64,000 nt of DNA from Granulicella arctica (GTDB taxonomy: Bacteria; Acidobacteriota; Terriglobia; Terriglobales; Acidobacteriaceae), in NCBI RefSeq assembly GCF_013410065.1, contig NZ_JACCCW010000001.1, positions 620,001-684,000 on the forward strand, in the 5' to 3' direction. Positions within the stretch are counted from its first letter, which is position 1. Each line of letters begins with the position of its first letter. Position numbers and translations under genes: made by a program. The notes beneath the pieces were generated by a model. The model saw only the letters and a program-made list of their open reading frames with translations, was not told the DNA's origin and made no database searches. Of this stretch, positions 17,995 to 26,470 are shown piece after piece.

Positions 17995-18600
17995 ATGCAA
18001 ACCTTCGACGAGCTCTTGCGCGAAGCTGAGATCGCCCACGGACATCTGTGCGCCGGGCAGATTCTCGGCGTCCGTATGGCGATGCTCGGCTGTCAGCGGC
18101 TGGGCATCGAGGAGCCGAAGGGAAGCGACCGCAAGCGCCTCGTAACCTTCGTCGAGATTGACCGCTGCGCCACGGATGCTATCGCCGTCGTCACCGGCTG
18201 CCGCCTGGGAAAGCGGGCGCTCAAATTTCAAGACTGGGGCAAGATGGCCGCGACCTTTCTCGATCTCGCGACCGGCAAAGCCATTCGCATCGCCGCACTC
18301 GAATCCTCCAAGCAACGCGCCAAAGATCTCTACCCCCACATCGAGCAGAAGAATCAGCAACAGATGCTCGCTTACCGCGAACTGCCGGAAGAAGAACTCT
18401 TCAGTGAGCAATGGGTTGAGGTTCCGCTTCACGCCTGCGAGATGCCCGGCTATAAGTCCCCGCGCATCGCCTGTGCCATGTGTGGCGAAGGCATCAACTA
18501 CGACCGGGAGATCCTGCGCGGTGGTCAGGTGCTTTGCCGAGGCTGTGCCAATCCGGAGAGTCGCTACTATCAGCCCATCCCTGAAGAAAGCACTCCGTAG
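17995..18600 (+). CDS. FmdE-family protein with C-terminal zinc finger
   Basis: 201 residues. The FmdE domain (residues 8-135) shows the metal-binding HGHLC motif (His15, His17, Cys19), VEIDRCATDAIAVVTGC (Cys58, Cys69) and LGKRALKFQDWGK. A C-terminal four-cysteine zinc ribbon (Cys160, Cys163, Cys181, Cys184) completes it. In methanogens FmdE is encoded with formylmethanofuran dehydrogenase. Bacterial homologues occur near molybdenum or formate genes, but their function is unsettled, and no such neighbour is visible here. The spacing suggests possible co-transcription with the VWFA gene. The family call is strong; function is not assigned. Confidence 0.88.
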   Translation: MQTFDELLREAEIAHGHLCAGQILGVRMAMLGCQRLGIEEPKGSDRKRLVTFVEIDRCATDAIAVVTGCRLGKRALKFQDWGKMAATFLDLATGKAIRIAALESSKQRAKDLYPHIEQKNQQQMLAYRELPEEELFSEQWVEVPLHACEMPGYKSPRIACAMCGEGINYDREILRGGQVLCRGCANPESRYYQPIPEESTP

Positions 18601-18603
18601 AAA

Positions 18604-18647
18604 AAACTGGCAGCTGCTGGATGCCCCTTTCCAGCAGCTGCCGGTTC
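18604..18647 (-). terminator. Terminator hairpin, mainly for the leftward gene
   Basis: ACTGGCAGCTGCTGG (18606-18620) pairs with CCAGCAGCTGCCGGT (18631-18645). Read leftwards it is followed by a run of T (A-run 18601-18606 on the plus strand). It therefore best ends the small gene at 18650-18889, and may also stop the FmdE transcript. Confidence 0.75.
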
Positions 18648-18649
18648 AC

Positions 18650-18889
18650 TTAGCGATAGCAGTATGGTGCGTGATAGTGGTAGCGGCCAAACTCGCGCCT
18701 GCGGAACTCCTCACGACGGTGGAAGTCATAATAGCCGACATGAGGGCCGTAGTACGGATAGCCAACCTGAACGCCCACCGCGAACTGCTCTGCCTGCGCC
18801 TGAGTCGGTACAGCAATCACACATGCTCCTGCCAGAACGCCGACCGTTACTGCCTTAGCAACGAACCCTTTCAGGCTTGTAATCTTCAT
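18650..18889 (-). CDS. Small secreted tyrosine/histidine-rich protein
   Basis: 79 residues. The start at 18889 is fixed by a strong GGAGG 6 bases upstream; earlier in-frame starts lack a binding site. A signal peptide covers 1-33 (cleavage near AQA-EQF). The short mature part is rich in Tyr, Arg and His (VGYPYYGPHVGYYDFHRR). Similar YPYYG-type small exported proteins are common in Acidobacteriota and have no known function. Confidence 0.75.
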   Translation of the reverse strand: MKITSLKGFVAKAVTVGVLAGACVIAVPTQAQAEQFAVGVQVGYPYYGPHVGYYDFHRREEFRRREFGRYHYHAPYCYR

Positions 18890-18984
18890 AACAACCTCCG
18901 TGCTACACCCTATGAAACACGGCATAGCCAGAGGGTGTTGCGAGCAACTTTCAGCAGCCCGCGTGTTAGCAACCTGCGATACGC

Positions 18985-20451
18985 TTAACTGACCTTTGCC
19001 ACTCCCTGCGTCTCGACCGCCAGCGCAACACGCAGCATCGTCACCTCGTCGAAGTGCTTACCCATAATCTGCACCCCGATCGGAAGACCAGCCTTGGTCT
19101 CACCGCACGGCACCGACACGCCGCAGATGCCCGCAAGGCTGGCCGCGACCGAGTAGATGTCCGCAAGGTACATCTCCATTGGATCATCCGTCTTCTCGCC
19201 CAGCTTGAACGCCGGTGTCGGCGTCATAGGCCCGACGATCACGTCCACCTGCTCGAAAGCCGCGAGGAAGTCTCGCGTCAGTAGCGTCCGGACCTGCTGC
19301 GCCTTCTTGTAGTAGGCGTCGTAATAGCCCGCGCTCAGCGCATAGGTTCCCAGCAGGATGCGCCGCTTCACCTCAGCCCCAAAGCCTGCATCACGCGTCT
19401 TCCGGAACATTGCCGAGAGCGTGTTCGCCTCTTCCGAACGCAGCCCGAAACGAACGCCGTCAAAGCGCGACAGGTTCGACGAGGCCTCAGCCGTCGCAAT
19501 CACATAATAGGTGGGAACCGCGTACTTCGTGTGCGGTAGACTCACCGGTTTTACCACGCATCCAGCCGCCTTCAGGCCATCAATCGTCCGTTCGATCGCA
19601 GCACGGATCTCAGGGTCGAGTCCCTCGCCGAAGTACTCCGCCGGAACCCCGACACGCAGCCCGTCGACAGGCTTTTCGAGCGCGCCGACATAGTCGTCCA
19701 CCGGTCTGTCGGACGAGGTAGCATCCAACGTGTCCTTGCCCGCAAGCACCTGTAGAACAGTCGCAGCGTCTGTAACGTTCCTGGTGAACGGCCCGACGCG
19801 GTCGAGCGATGAGGCGAACGCAATCAAGCCGTAACGGCTTACACGTCCATAGGTCGGCAGCACGCCGACGACGCCGCAGAAGGCCGCAGGCTGGCGGATC
19901 GAACCGCCCGTATCCGTTCCCAGCGACGCCACAGCGAAGCCAGCCGCCACCGCCGCTGCGGAACCACCGCTCGAGCCACCCGGAACGCGGTCCATCGCTC
20001 TGGGGTTCTTCACCGGCCCATAAGCCGAATTCTCGTTCGACGAGCCCATGGCGAACTCGTCGCAGTTCAACTTGCCCAACAGCACTGCACCCGCTGCTTC
20101 CAGCTTTGTCACTGCCGTCGCATCGTAAGGTGGACAGTAGCCCTTTAGGATCAATGATCCAGCAGTTGCTGGAGCACCCTGCATCGCCAGCACATCCTTG
20201 ATCCCCACCGGGACGCCCGCCAGCGCGGGCAACGCCTCACCGCGTGCGGCCATGTTATCGATCTTCTCTGCCTGCGCCATGGCGCGCTCCCGGCTCAGCG
20301 CCAGAAAGCTGTTCACCTGGCCATCCGTAGCCGCGATGGCGGCATAGTGCATCTCCGCTATATTTGTCGCCGCTAAACGGCCCTCAGCCACCTTGGCGCG
20401 CACATCGCCAATGGTCATGTCCACCTTCGTCATATCCTGCGTCCCGTTCAC
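18985..20451 (-). CDS. gatA: Asp-tRNA(Asn)/Glu-tRNA(Gln) amidotransferase subunit A
   Basis: 488 residues, normal GatA length. Amidase-signature Ser-cisSer-Lys triad elements are visible: Lys85 (VGIKDVL), the GGSSGGS loop at 158-164, and Ser184 (TDTGGSIRQPAAF). It hydrolyses glutamine to supply ammonia for transamidation of misacylated Glu-tRNA(Gln) or Asp-tRNA(Asn). It starts at a GTG that overlaps the gatC stop by 4 bases (GTGA). gatB is not in this window and must be encoded elsewhere for the complex to work. Confidence 0.96.
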   Translation of the reverse strand: MNGTQDMTKVDMTIGDVRAKVAEGRLAATNIAEMHYAAIAATDGQVNSFLALSRERAMAQAEKIDNMAARGEALPALAGVPVGIKDVLAMQGAPATAGSLILKGYCPPYDATAVTKLEAAGAVLLGKLNCDEFAMGSSNENSAYGPVKNPRAMDRVPGGSSGGSAAAVAAGFAVASLGTDTGGSIRQPAAFCGVVGVLPTYGRVSRYGLIAFASSLDRVGPFTRNVTDAATVLQVLAGKDTLDATSSDRPVDDYVGALEKPVDGLRVGVPAEYFGEGLDPEIRAAIERTIDGLKAAGCVVKPVSLPHTKYAVPTYYVIATAEASSNLSRFDGVRFGLRSEEANTLSAMFRKTRDAGFGAEVKRRILLGTYALSAGYYDAYYKKAQQVRTLLTRDFLAAFEQVDVIVGPMTPTPAFKLGEKTDDPMEMYLADIYSVAASLAGICGVSVPCGETKAGLPIGVQIMGKHFDEVTMLRVALAVETQGVAKVS

Positions 20452-20780
20452 CGTTCGATCACCTTCGGAACCTTGAAAAACCGCCCATCGGTCTCAGGCG
20501 CGGAAGCCATTACCGCTGCCCGGTCGACCGAAGGCCGCACCATGTCTGCTCGAAGCGCCGCTCCGGTTGCCTCTGCCTGCACGTCACCTGCGAGCATCTC
20601 GCCTACCTGCGCCATCGCCGGAACACCCTCCGTATCGAGCTGGTTCAGCTCCGCGATGTGCCCAAGAATCGCGTTCAAATCCCGCTGCATCCGTGGCTCT
20701 TCCTCTACCGTCAGCTCGAGGTTGGCCAACTCCGCCACCCTGCGAACCTCTTCCAGCGATACTGCCTCTGCGTTGCCCAA
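20448..20780 (-). CDS. gatC: Asp-tRNA(Asn)/Glu-tRNA(Gln) amidotransferase subunit C
   Basis: 110 residues from a TTG at 20780, chosen because AGGAGG lies 5 bases upstream and the protein then begins directly with the GatC domain (VSLEEVRRVAELANLEL). The C-terminus has the expected LRADMVRPS and DGRFFKVPKVIE. GatC stabilises the GatAB complex as a belt. It starts 2 bp after the DUF721 gene and overlaps gatA by 4 bp, forming a tight three-gene unit. Confidence 0.93.
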   Translation of the reverse strand: MGNAEAVSLEEVRRVAELANLELTVEEEPRMQRDLNAILGHIAELNQLDTEGVPAMAQVGEMLAGDVQAEATGAALRADMVRPSVDRAAVMASAPETDGRFFKVPKVIER

Positions 20781-20782
20781 CC

Positions 20783-21073
20783 CTACCTCCTGTGACTTTT
20801 CGCTATTTCGAAGTGTATCCCGGTTACGCGTACGCCCGCGATCCTGCCTAGCTCGCCGCCGATCTGGCCCTGCATCGACATCATCTGGCGCATCCAGCCA
20901 CAATCCGAGACCTGCACATGCACGATGCCATCGTGGTAGCCGACCACATCGCCATGCACCGCCATTGCCACACCGCAGACGACGGGCCATGCAGCAGCCA
21001 GACGGTCTGTCTCCTGCATCGCCTGTAGGCTGCGACGCAGATTTCCTCGCAGGAGCTCCCGCATGCCTTCCAT
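20783..21073 (-). CDS. DUF721 protein (DciA-like)
   Basis: 96 residues with the DUF721 pattern: a W-PVVCG motif, GIVHVQVSDCGWMRQMM, and basic ends. AAGGA precedes the ATG by a few bases. DUF721 proteins include DciA, which helps load the replicative helicase in bacteria without DnaC; this one is short and may be only a relative. It is the first gene of the DUF721-gatC-gatA unit. Confidence 0.78.
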   Translation of the reverse strand: MEGMRELLRGNLRRSLQAMQETDRLAAAWPVVCGVAMAVHGDVVGYHDGIVHVQVSDCGWMRQMMSMQGQIGGELGRIAGVRVTGIHFEIAKSHRR

Positions 21074-21140
21074 GATTGTCCTTTATCCGGCTTAGGCAGT
21101 GTAGCGGATCATCCCGCCTGAAACGATCCTCAGGCGCTGA

Positions 21141-21887
21141 CTAAAACGCGCCATCCTGATGCACGACCACCCTGAAGGTCTTCATCAGGATCAGCAGATC
21201 GCGAGAGAGCGACCAGCGTTCTACATATTCGCAGTCCAGAGCTACACGAACGTCATAGCTGAGCTCGCTGCGTCCGGAGACCTGCCACAGGCCGGTCAGT
21301 CCAGGCTTTACGCGGCAATAACATTGAAAGCCGTCGGCATACATCTCTACTTCCGCCGCAACGATAGGTCGAGGACCGACGAGGCTCATAGTTCCCATCA
21401 GAACGTTCCAAAGCTGTGGCAGTTCATCCAGGCTGTAGCGGCGCAGAAAGGAACCGACCGAGGTCACACGGGGGTCAGCGCGCAGCTTGCGGTTCGCATT
21501 CCACTCAGCATTCGCTGTTGGATGCATCTTGAGATGCTCGTCCAGCACTTCGGTGGAGTTGACACACATCGTCCGGAACTTCCACATGGAAAAGAACGCC
21601 CCATTCTTCCGAATGCGTCGATGGGAAAAGAAGATGGGACCTGGCGAAGTCCACTTCACCAGAATCGAAATTACCGCGAAAAGAGGGAGCAGGATGGGGA
21701 ACGCGATGAGCACAAAGGAGATATCCATCGCACGCTTCACGACTCGATATCGAAACAGCTGTGCAGGCATACTCTCGCGTGCCTGCCATGCGTAGTGACC
21801 GACCGATCTGGCCGGATGTAAATATGAACCTTCCATCGTCGCCGAAGATCGTAACTCGGCAAATTGGTGCTCATCCGACATGCTCAT
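21141..21887 (-). CDS. Bacterial sugar transferase (undecaprenyl-phosphate sugar-phosphate transferase), short form
   Basis: 248 residues. One N-terminal membrane segment (about 53-77, [19 protein letters not shown]) is followed by the catalytic sugar transferase domain: [57 protein letters not shown]. It transfers a sugar-1-phosphate to undecaprenyl phosphate and starts polymer repeat-unit synthesis. It lacks the four-helix N-terminal part of WbaP/WcaJ-type enzymes, so it is a core-only (PglC-like monotopic) form. It opens the polysaccharide locus, separated from rfbC by 406 bp of non-coding DNA. Confidence 0.92.
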   Translation of the reverse strand: MSMSDEHQFAELRSSATMEGSYLHPARSVGHYAWQARESMPAQLFRYRVVKRAMDISFVLIAFPILLPLFAVISILVKWTSPGPIFFSHRRIRKNGAFFSMWKFRTMCVNSTEVLDEHLKMHPTANAEWNANRKLRADPRVTSVGSFLRRYSLDELPQLWNVLMGTMSLVGPRPIVAAEVEMYADGFQCYCRVKPGLTGLWQVSGRSELSYDVRVALDCEYVERWSLSRDLLILMKTFRVVVHQDGAF

Positions 21888-22293
21888 TCAGTCTCGCTTA
21901 CGCTCGAGCACAGCCATAAAATCTGGCGGGCTGCACTTAGTTTTGTTGCAACGATCTCCATCTCATGGCTGACTCTTGATGGAAACCCAATATTGCTCCC
22001 ATTTCATCGTATCGACGAGAGCATTTCTAAAGTGGATCAATACTCTGGCTGACTTGTTGAGCGCCGCTTCTGTCTCAAGCTGCCTCCTTATAAGTCTCCG
22101 TCTCCATTCAGATGCCTGATGAATTCAGATAGCTGCCAGACATCCGATGCTTAAGTCTAACCGTTCTGCCGTAAGAACATAAGGGAAAGAAAATCAGAAT
22201 GACTCTTGTCGCGTTCCAATCTGGTCTGTCTCCTTATGGGAACACATCTTTACGCCAAATTACTCTACGAAGATCCTTTTTTGCTTACACTTG
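21888..22293. other. Intergenic region between divergent sugar transferase and rfbC
   Basis: 406 bp, A+T-richer than its flanks, with no long open frame. It must carry promoters for both directions. One notable site is an AAGGAGG ribosome-binding sequence on the minus strand (22083-22089), 4 bases before a TTG that opens a 13-residue frame (22037-22078). No convincing sigma-70 pair or hairpin was found. Confidence 0.6.
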
Positions 22294-22863
22294 ATGCAAA
22301 TGCAGATTATCGACACTCCCCTTCAAGACGTTAAACTTGTTCAGCCTCGCCGGTTCGGCGACGACCGTGGATGGTTCACCGAGGTATTCAACGAACAGAC
22401 CTTTGAGGCTGCCGGCCTGCCCCGGCAATTCTCTCAGGACAACCAATCTTTCTCCACAAAAGGTGTGCTGCGTGGGCTTCATTACCAACTTGGACGTCCG
22501 CAAGGGAAATTGGTACGCGTCCTCTCAGGAGCAATCTGGGATGTCGCCGTCGATTTGAGAGCGAACTCCCCGGACTTCGGCAAATGGGCCGGGTTTACTC
22601 TTACGGCACCCTCAGCCACGAACCCGATGGAACTCCTGTGGATCCCCGAAGGCTTCGCCCACGGCTTCCTCGTGCTCTCCGACACGGCCGAGGTGCTCTA
22701 TAAGACGACCGATCTGTACCATCCGGTGGGAGACCGCTGCATCCTGTGGAACGACCCTCAGCTGAATATCGCATGGCCACTGGAGGGCCTGACGCCGTCG
22801 GTCAGTTCCAAAGATGCCAATGGCAAGCTCTTCGCAGAGGCTGAACTTCCACCCGTTGAGTAA
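22294..22863 (+). CDS. rfbC: dTDP-4-dehydrorhamnose 3,5-epimerase
   Basis: 189 residues, the usual RmlC length. The cupin core shows the catalytic His in VLRGLHYQ, DVAVDLR, the IPEGFAHGFLVLSD segment and YKTTDLYHP. It epimerises dTDP-4-keto-6-deoxyglucose at C3 and C5 in dTDP-L-rhamnose synthesis. ATG at 22294 is used; a TTG at 22291 and an ATG at 22300 are also possible. It is convergent with gmhB, with an 11-bp gap. Confidence 0.95.
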   Translation: MQMQIIDTPLQDVKLVQPRRFGDDRGWFTEVFNEQTFEAAGLPRQFSQDNQSFSTKGVLRGLHYQLGRPQGKLVRVLSGAIWDVAVDLRANSPDFGKWAGFTLTAPSATNPMELLWIPEGFAHGFLVLSDTAEVLYKTTDLYHPVGDRCILWNDPQLNIAWPLEGLTPSVSSKDANGKLFAEAELPPVE

Positions 22864-22874
22864 TCTGCTGGGCT

Positions 22875-23432
22875 CTAGCCTTGTTGGAGAAGCCAGCGTT
22901 CAACCTCAGTGAGCGTTGCAACTTCGATAAACGCTCCCTTGCACCCGGCGGGCTCCGTCCCGGCAAGCAGAAATGCTTGCCGGAGCCCTGCTCCGTTGGC
23001 CGCAGTTATGTCGGAACAGCGATCACCGACCAGCACGCTCTGCGTCAGGGAGAGATCGAACTCCCGCGCTCCCCGGCGGAGCATCCCTGGACTGGGCTTG
23101 CGGTCTTCATGCTCGCGGCGATAGTCACCGATACCATGCTCAGGATGGAAGGGGCAGAAGTATACGGCGTCGATTGTGACACTTTCACGCAGGAACTCGC
23201 CCCGCATCCACTCCATGAGCCGATGGAAGTCGGCCTCGGTGTAGTAACCGCGAGCGATGCCGGACTGGTTGGTGACGATCATCAGCTTGTACCCAAGCCT
23301 CTGCGCTGTACGGCAGAGTGAGAAGATCCCGGGAACGAACCGGACCTCCTCGGCCCTGTTCAAATAGCCGATCTCTTCATTGATGACGCCGTCCCGGTCG
23401 AGAAACAGCCCACGGCTCTGCGTTGTCTGCAT
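22875..23432 (-). CDS. gmhB: D-glycero-D-manno-heptose 1,7-bisphosphate 7-phosphatase-like (HAD-IIIA)
   Basis: 185 residues from the ATG at 23432, with GGAG 8 bases upstream. HAD motifs: FLDRDGVINEE (DxD nucleophile), IVTNQSGIARGYY, RKPSPGML, and VLVGDRCSDITAANGAG. It removes the 7-phosphate from heptose bisphosphate on the way to ADP- or GDP-heptose. The zinc-binding stretch is altered: CPFHPEHG is present, but the usual Cys-x-Cys before RKP is replaced by His-Glu. A heptosyltransferase-family GT9 lies in the same locus, which fits a heptose role. Histidinol-phosphatase activity is a less likely alternative. Confidence 0.85.
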   Translation of the reverse strand: MQTTQSRGLFLDRDGVINEEIGYLNRAEEVRFVPGIFSLCRTAQRLGYKLMIVTNQSGIARGYYTEADFHRLMEWMRGEFLRESVTIDAVYFCPFHPEHGIGDYRREHEDRKPSPGMLRRGAREFDLSLTQSVLVGDRCSDITAANGAGLRQAFLLAGTEPAGCKGAFIEVATLTEVERWLLQQG

Positions 23433-23469
23433 CGGTATACTCCGCTTCAAGTTTAGCGTTCAGGCGGGG

Positions 23470-24399
23470 CTACAGCTCGGCGATCACGGACCGAAGCGAT
23501 TGCTGCCACTCCGGCATCTTCCAACCGAAGCTGCGCTCAAGCTTGCCACAGTTCAGACGCGAGTTGGCCGGACGATTCGCGGGCGTCGGATACTCCGAGG
23601 TGGCAATGCCTTCCAGAATGGCGAAGCGAGTTGCCGGCTCCTTCTGCTGCATCTGCCGGACCGCTTCACTGGCAAATCCGTGCCACGTCGTCTCTCCTGC
23701 CCCGGCAGCGTGATAAACGCCGCTGACGGCGTTTACGACCTCCGCAATGGACGTACCCTCAATCGAAGCGCGTGCCTCGCATTGCTCCATCACGGAGGCC
23801 ACCATGCGAGCAAGATCGCAGTCCCATGTGGGCGCACCGTGCTGGTCGGCGACGATACGAAGCGTCTCCCGCTCCCGTGCAAGCTTCAGGATCGTGCGGA
23901 GAAAGTTCTTGCCGGTCGCTCCATAGACCCAGCTGGTACGGAAGATGAGATGTGCAGCCCCGCTAGCAGCGAGAGCCTGCTCCCCTGCCAGCTTCGTTGC
24001 ACCGTATACACTCATCGGGGCGGGCTCATCCGTCTCCAGATAAGGTGTCGTCCCCAGACCGGGAAAAACATAATCGGTCGAAAAGTGAATGACAGCAGCA
24101 CCAAGCTTCTGTGCCTCTTCTCCCATCACGGCAACCGTATCGCGATTGACCGCACGTGCGATTTCAGGTTCGCTCTCGGCCTTATCAACCGCCGTGTACG
24201 CACCGGGGTTGACGATCCAGCGTGGGCGGACGGTACGGATCATCTCGCGAACCGAGTCCGGATGGGAGAGATCCATCTCATGGCGTAACGGCGCAACAAT
24301 CTCACCAAAAGGGGCGAGGGTGAGCAAAAGCTGCCCACCCACCTGCCCGGAGGTACCCGTTAGCAAAATCGGGCCAGAGCCGGTAGAACGATCGCTCAT
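23470..24399 (-). CDS. rfbD: dTDP-4-dehydrorhamnose reductase
   Basis: 309 residues. Rossmann NAD(P)-binding motif TGTSGQVGGQLL at the N-terminus, the catalytic Tyr-Lys in YGATKLAGEQ, and STDYVFPG and RTSWVYG segments typical of RmlD. It reduces the 4-keto group to finish dTDP-L-rhamnose. The start codon shares one base with the rfbA stop (TAATG), so rfbB-rfbA-rfbD are translated as a coupled unit. Confidence 0.96.
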   Translation of the reverse strand: MSDRSTGSGPILLTGTSGQVGGQLLLTLAPFGEIVAPLRHEMDLSHPDSVREMIRTVRPRWIVNPGAYTAVDKAESEPEIARAVNRDTVAVMGEEAQKLGAAVIHFSTDYVFPGLGTTPYLETDEPAPMSVYGATKLAGEQALAASGAAHLIFRTSWVYGATGKNFLRTILKLARERETLRIVADQHGAPTWDCDLARMVASVMEQCEARASIEGTSIAEVVNAVSGVYHAAGAGETTWHGFASEAVRQMQQKEPATRFAILEGIATSEYPTPANRPANSRLNCGKLERSFGWKMPEWQQSLRSVIAEL

Positions 24400-25274
24400 T
24401 AGTAGACCTTGTCTTCAATCATCCGCAGAAGGTACTGCCCATAGGTACTCTTAGCGATACGCCCGGCGAGCACCTTCAACTGCGCCTCGTCAATGTAGCC
24501 CAGCCGGTAGGCGATCTCCTCGGGGCAAGCGACCTTGAGGCCCTGGCGGTGTTCAATCGTGCTGATAAACGTAGCGGCTTCCAGGAGCGAATCGTGAGTG
24601 CCGGTGTCGAGCCAGGCAATTCCGCGCCCGAGAACCTCGGTACGGAGCTGGCCCTGCTCAAGATACCAACGGTTGACGTCAGTGATCTCGAGTTCGCCGC
24701 GTGGCGAGGGCTTGAGTCCCTCGGCAATGCCGACGACCTGCGCATCGTAAAAATAGATACCGGTTACGGCATAACGCGACTTGGGCTTGGCTGGCTTCTC
24801 TTCCAGAGAGATCGCTCGCCGCTGCTCGTCGAACTCCACAACGCCATAGCGCTCAGGATCAAGCACCGGATAGGCAAAGACAGTGGCACCTTCTGGACGG
24901 GCAGCGGCTTCGCGGAGGATATGGGCAAAATCGTGGCCGTAGAAGATGTTGTCTCCTAGGACGAGGCAGCAGCCCTCACCGGCGAGAAACTCCTTGCCGA
25001 TCAGAAAAGCCTGCGCGAGCCCATCCGGCGAAGGCTGCACGGCATAGGTCAGCGAAATGCCCCACTGCTCGCCGGTGCCCAGAAGCTGCTTGAAGCGCGG
25101 CGTGTCCTCCGGCGTGGAGATGATGAGGATGTCGCGAATGCCTGCAAGCATCAGCGCAGAAAGCGGATAGTACACCATCGGCTTGTCGTAGACCGGCAGA
25201 AGCTGCTTCGACAACGCCTGTGTCACCGGATGCAGCCTGGTTCCGGAGCCTCCGGCCAGTAGGATCCCCTTCAT
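24399..25274 (-). CDS. rfbA: Glucose-1-phosphate thymidylyltransferase
   Basis: 291 residues, normal RmlA length. The nucleotidyltransferase signature [20 protein letters not shown] is at 5-24, with [10 protein letters not shown] and VLGDNIFYG following. It makes dTDP-glucose from dTTP and glucose 1-phosphate, the first step of the rhamnose pathway. GGAGGAG lies 4 bases before the ATG, inside the end of rfbB, with which it overlaps by 4 bases. Confidence 0.97.
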   Translation of the reverse strand: MKGILLAGGSGTRLHPVTQALSKQLLPVYDKPMVYYPLSALMLAGIRDILIISTPEDTPRFKQLLGTGEQWGISLTYAVQPSPDGLAQAFLIGKEFLAGEGCCLVLGDNIFYGHDFAHILREAAARPEGATVFAYPVLDPERYGVVEFDEQRRAISLEEKPAKPKSRYAVTGIYFYDAQVVGIAEGLKPSPRGELEITDVNRWYLEQGQLRTEVLGRGIAWLDTGTHDSLLEAATFISTIEHRQGLKVACPEEIAYRLGYIDEAQLKVLAGRIAKSTYGQYLLRMIEDKVY

Positions 25275-26368
25275 CGTGCTCCTCCGGCAGCAACCGTGGT
25301 CCGGTCGCTGTAATTAGACGTCATCCATTGCTGATAGGCACCGCTCGTGACGTGCTCCACCCACTCGGCGTTGGCGAGATACCACTCCACCGTCTTGCGA
25401 AAGCCGGTTTCGAAGCTCTCCTCTGGGAACCAGTTGAGCTCACGCTGGATCTTGCGTGCGTCAATGGCATAGCGGCGATCGTGGCCCGGGCGGTCTTTCA
25501 CGTAGGTGATGAGCTGCGCGTGAGGGCGATTGGCCGAGTCCGGCACAAGCTCATCCAGCAGAGAGCAGAGAGCATTCACCACGTCGATATTGGCACGCTG
25601 GTTGTTGCCGCCGACGTTGTAGCACTCGCCAATCGTGCCCTTTTCGAGCACAGTCATGATGGCGCGGCAATGATCCCTGACGTAAAGCCAGTCGCGGATC
25701 TGCTGGCCGTCTCCATAGACAGGCAGCGGTTTACCCTGAAGCGCGTTGGAGATCATGAGCGGAATCAGCTTCTCCGGAAACTGGAACGGCCCATAGTTGT
25801 TGGAACAGTTCGTGATGACCGCGGGCAAGCCATATGTGTGGACCCAGGCGCGGACCAGGTGATCGGAGGACGCCTTCGAAGCAGCGTACGGGCTGTTCGG
25901 CGAGTACGGGGTCTCCTCATGGAAGGCTGGATCGTCAGGTCCCAGCGTGCCGTATACCTCGTCGGTGGAGACGTGGAGGAAACGGAAGCGGGATTTATCC
26001 TCGCCCTGAAGCGTGCCATAGTAGGCCCGGGCGGCCTGTAACAGGGTGAACGTCCCGTCGATATTGGTCTTTAGAAACGCCTCAGGCCCAAGAATCGAAC
26101 GGTCGACATGGCTCTCTGCTGCAAAGTGGACGATGGCACGAGGGTGATGCTCCTCGAAAAGGCGGCCCACAAGCTCAGCATCGCAGATATCGCCGCGAAC
26201 GAAGGTATAAGCAGGGTTGGACTCTATGGAAGCGAGATTCTCGAGGTTGCCAGCGTAGGTCAGTTTGTCCAGATTGACGAGAGGGCCGCCGCCCTGGGCG
26301 AACCACTCAATCACGAAATTGGAGCCGATAAACCCAGCTCCCCCGGTTACCAGAATGCAGTCAGTCAT
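25271..26368 (-). CDS. rfbB: dTDP-glucose 4,6-dehydratase
   Basis: 365 residues. Motifs: [13 protein letters not shown] (NAD binding), [20 protein letters not shown], and the catalytic [10 protein letters not shown]. It forms dTDP-4-keto-6-deoxyglucose. AGGGG lies just before the ATG. It heads the rfbBAD unit. A 21-bp near-perfect dyad (26415-26435) lies 47 bases upstream and may be its operator. Confidence 0.97.
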   Translation of the reverse strand: MTDCILVTGGAGFIGSNFVIEWFAQGGGPLVNLDKLTYAGNLENLASIESNPAYTFVRGDICDAELVGRLFEEHHPRAIVHFAAESHVDRSILGPEAFLKTNIDGTFTLLQAARAYYGTLQGEDKSRFRFLHVSTDEVYGTLGPDDPAFHEETPYSPNSPYAASKASSDHLVRAWVHTYGLPAVITNCSNNYGPFQFPEKLIPLMISNALQGKPLPVYGDGQQIRDWLYVRDHCRAIMTVLEKGTIGECYNVGGNNQRANIDVVNALCSLLDELVPDSANRPHAQLITYVKDRPGHDRRYAIDARKIQRELNWFPEESFETGFRKTVEWYLANAEWVEHVTSGAYQQWMTSNYSDRTTVAAGGAR

Positions 26369-26414
26369 CGTTCCCCTTTAGCTTGACCAGCTTTGGTCTT
26401 AGTCTAATAGAACT

Positions 26415-26435
26415 TTGGTAACAGACTGTAACCAA
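26415..26435. promoter_or_regulatory. Near-perfect 21-bp dyad upstream of rfbB, candidate operator
   Basis: TTGGTAACAG-A-CTGTAACCAA is symmetrical at 9 of 10 base pairs. It lies in the 102-bp gap between a glycosyltransferase stop and the rfbB start, where the promoter should be. No T-run follows on either side, so a terminator is less likely. A dimeric repressor site is an inference. Confidence 0.45.
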
Positions 26436-26470
26436 CTCAGTTGAATTTGGGAAAGATTCTACGGCTTACT

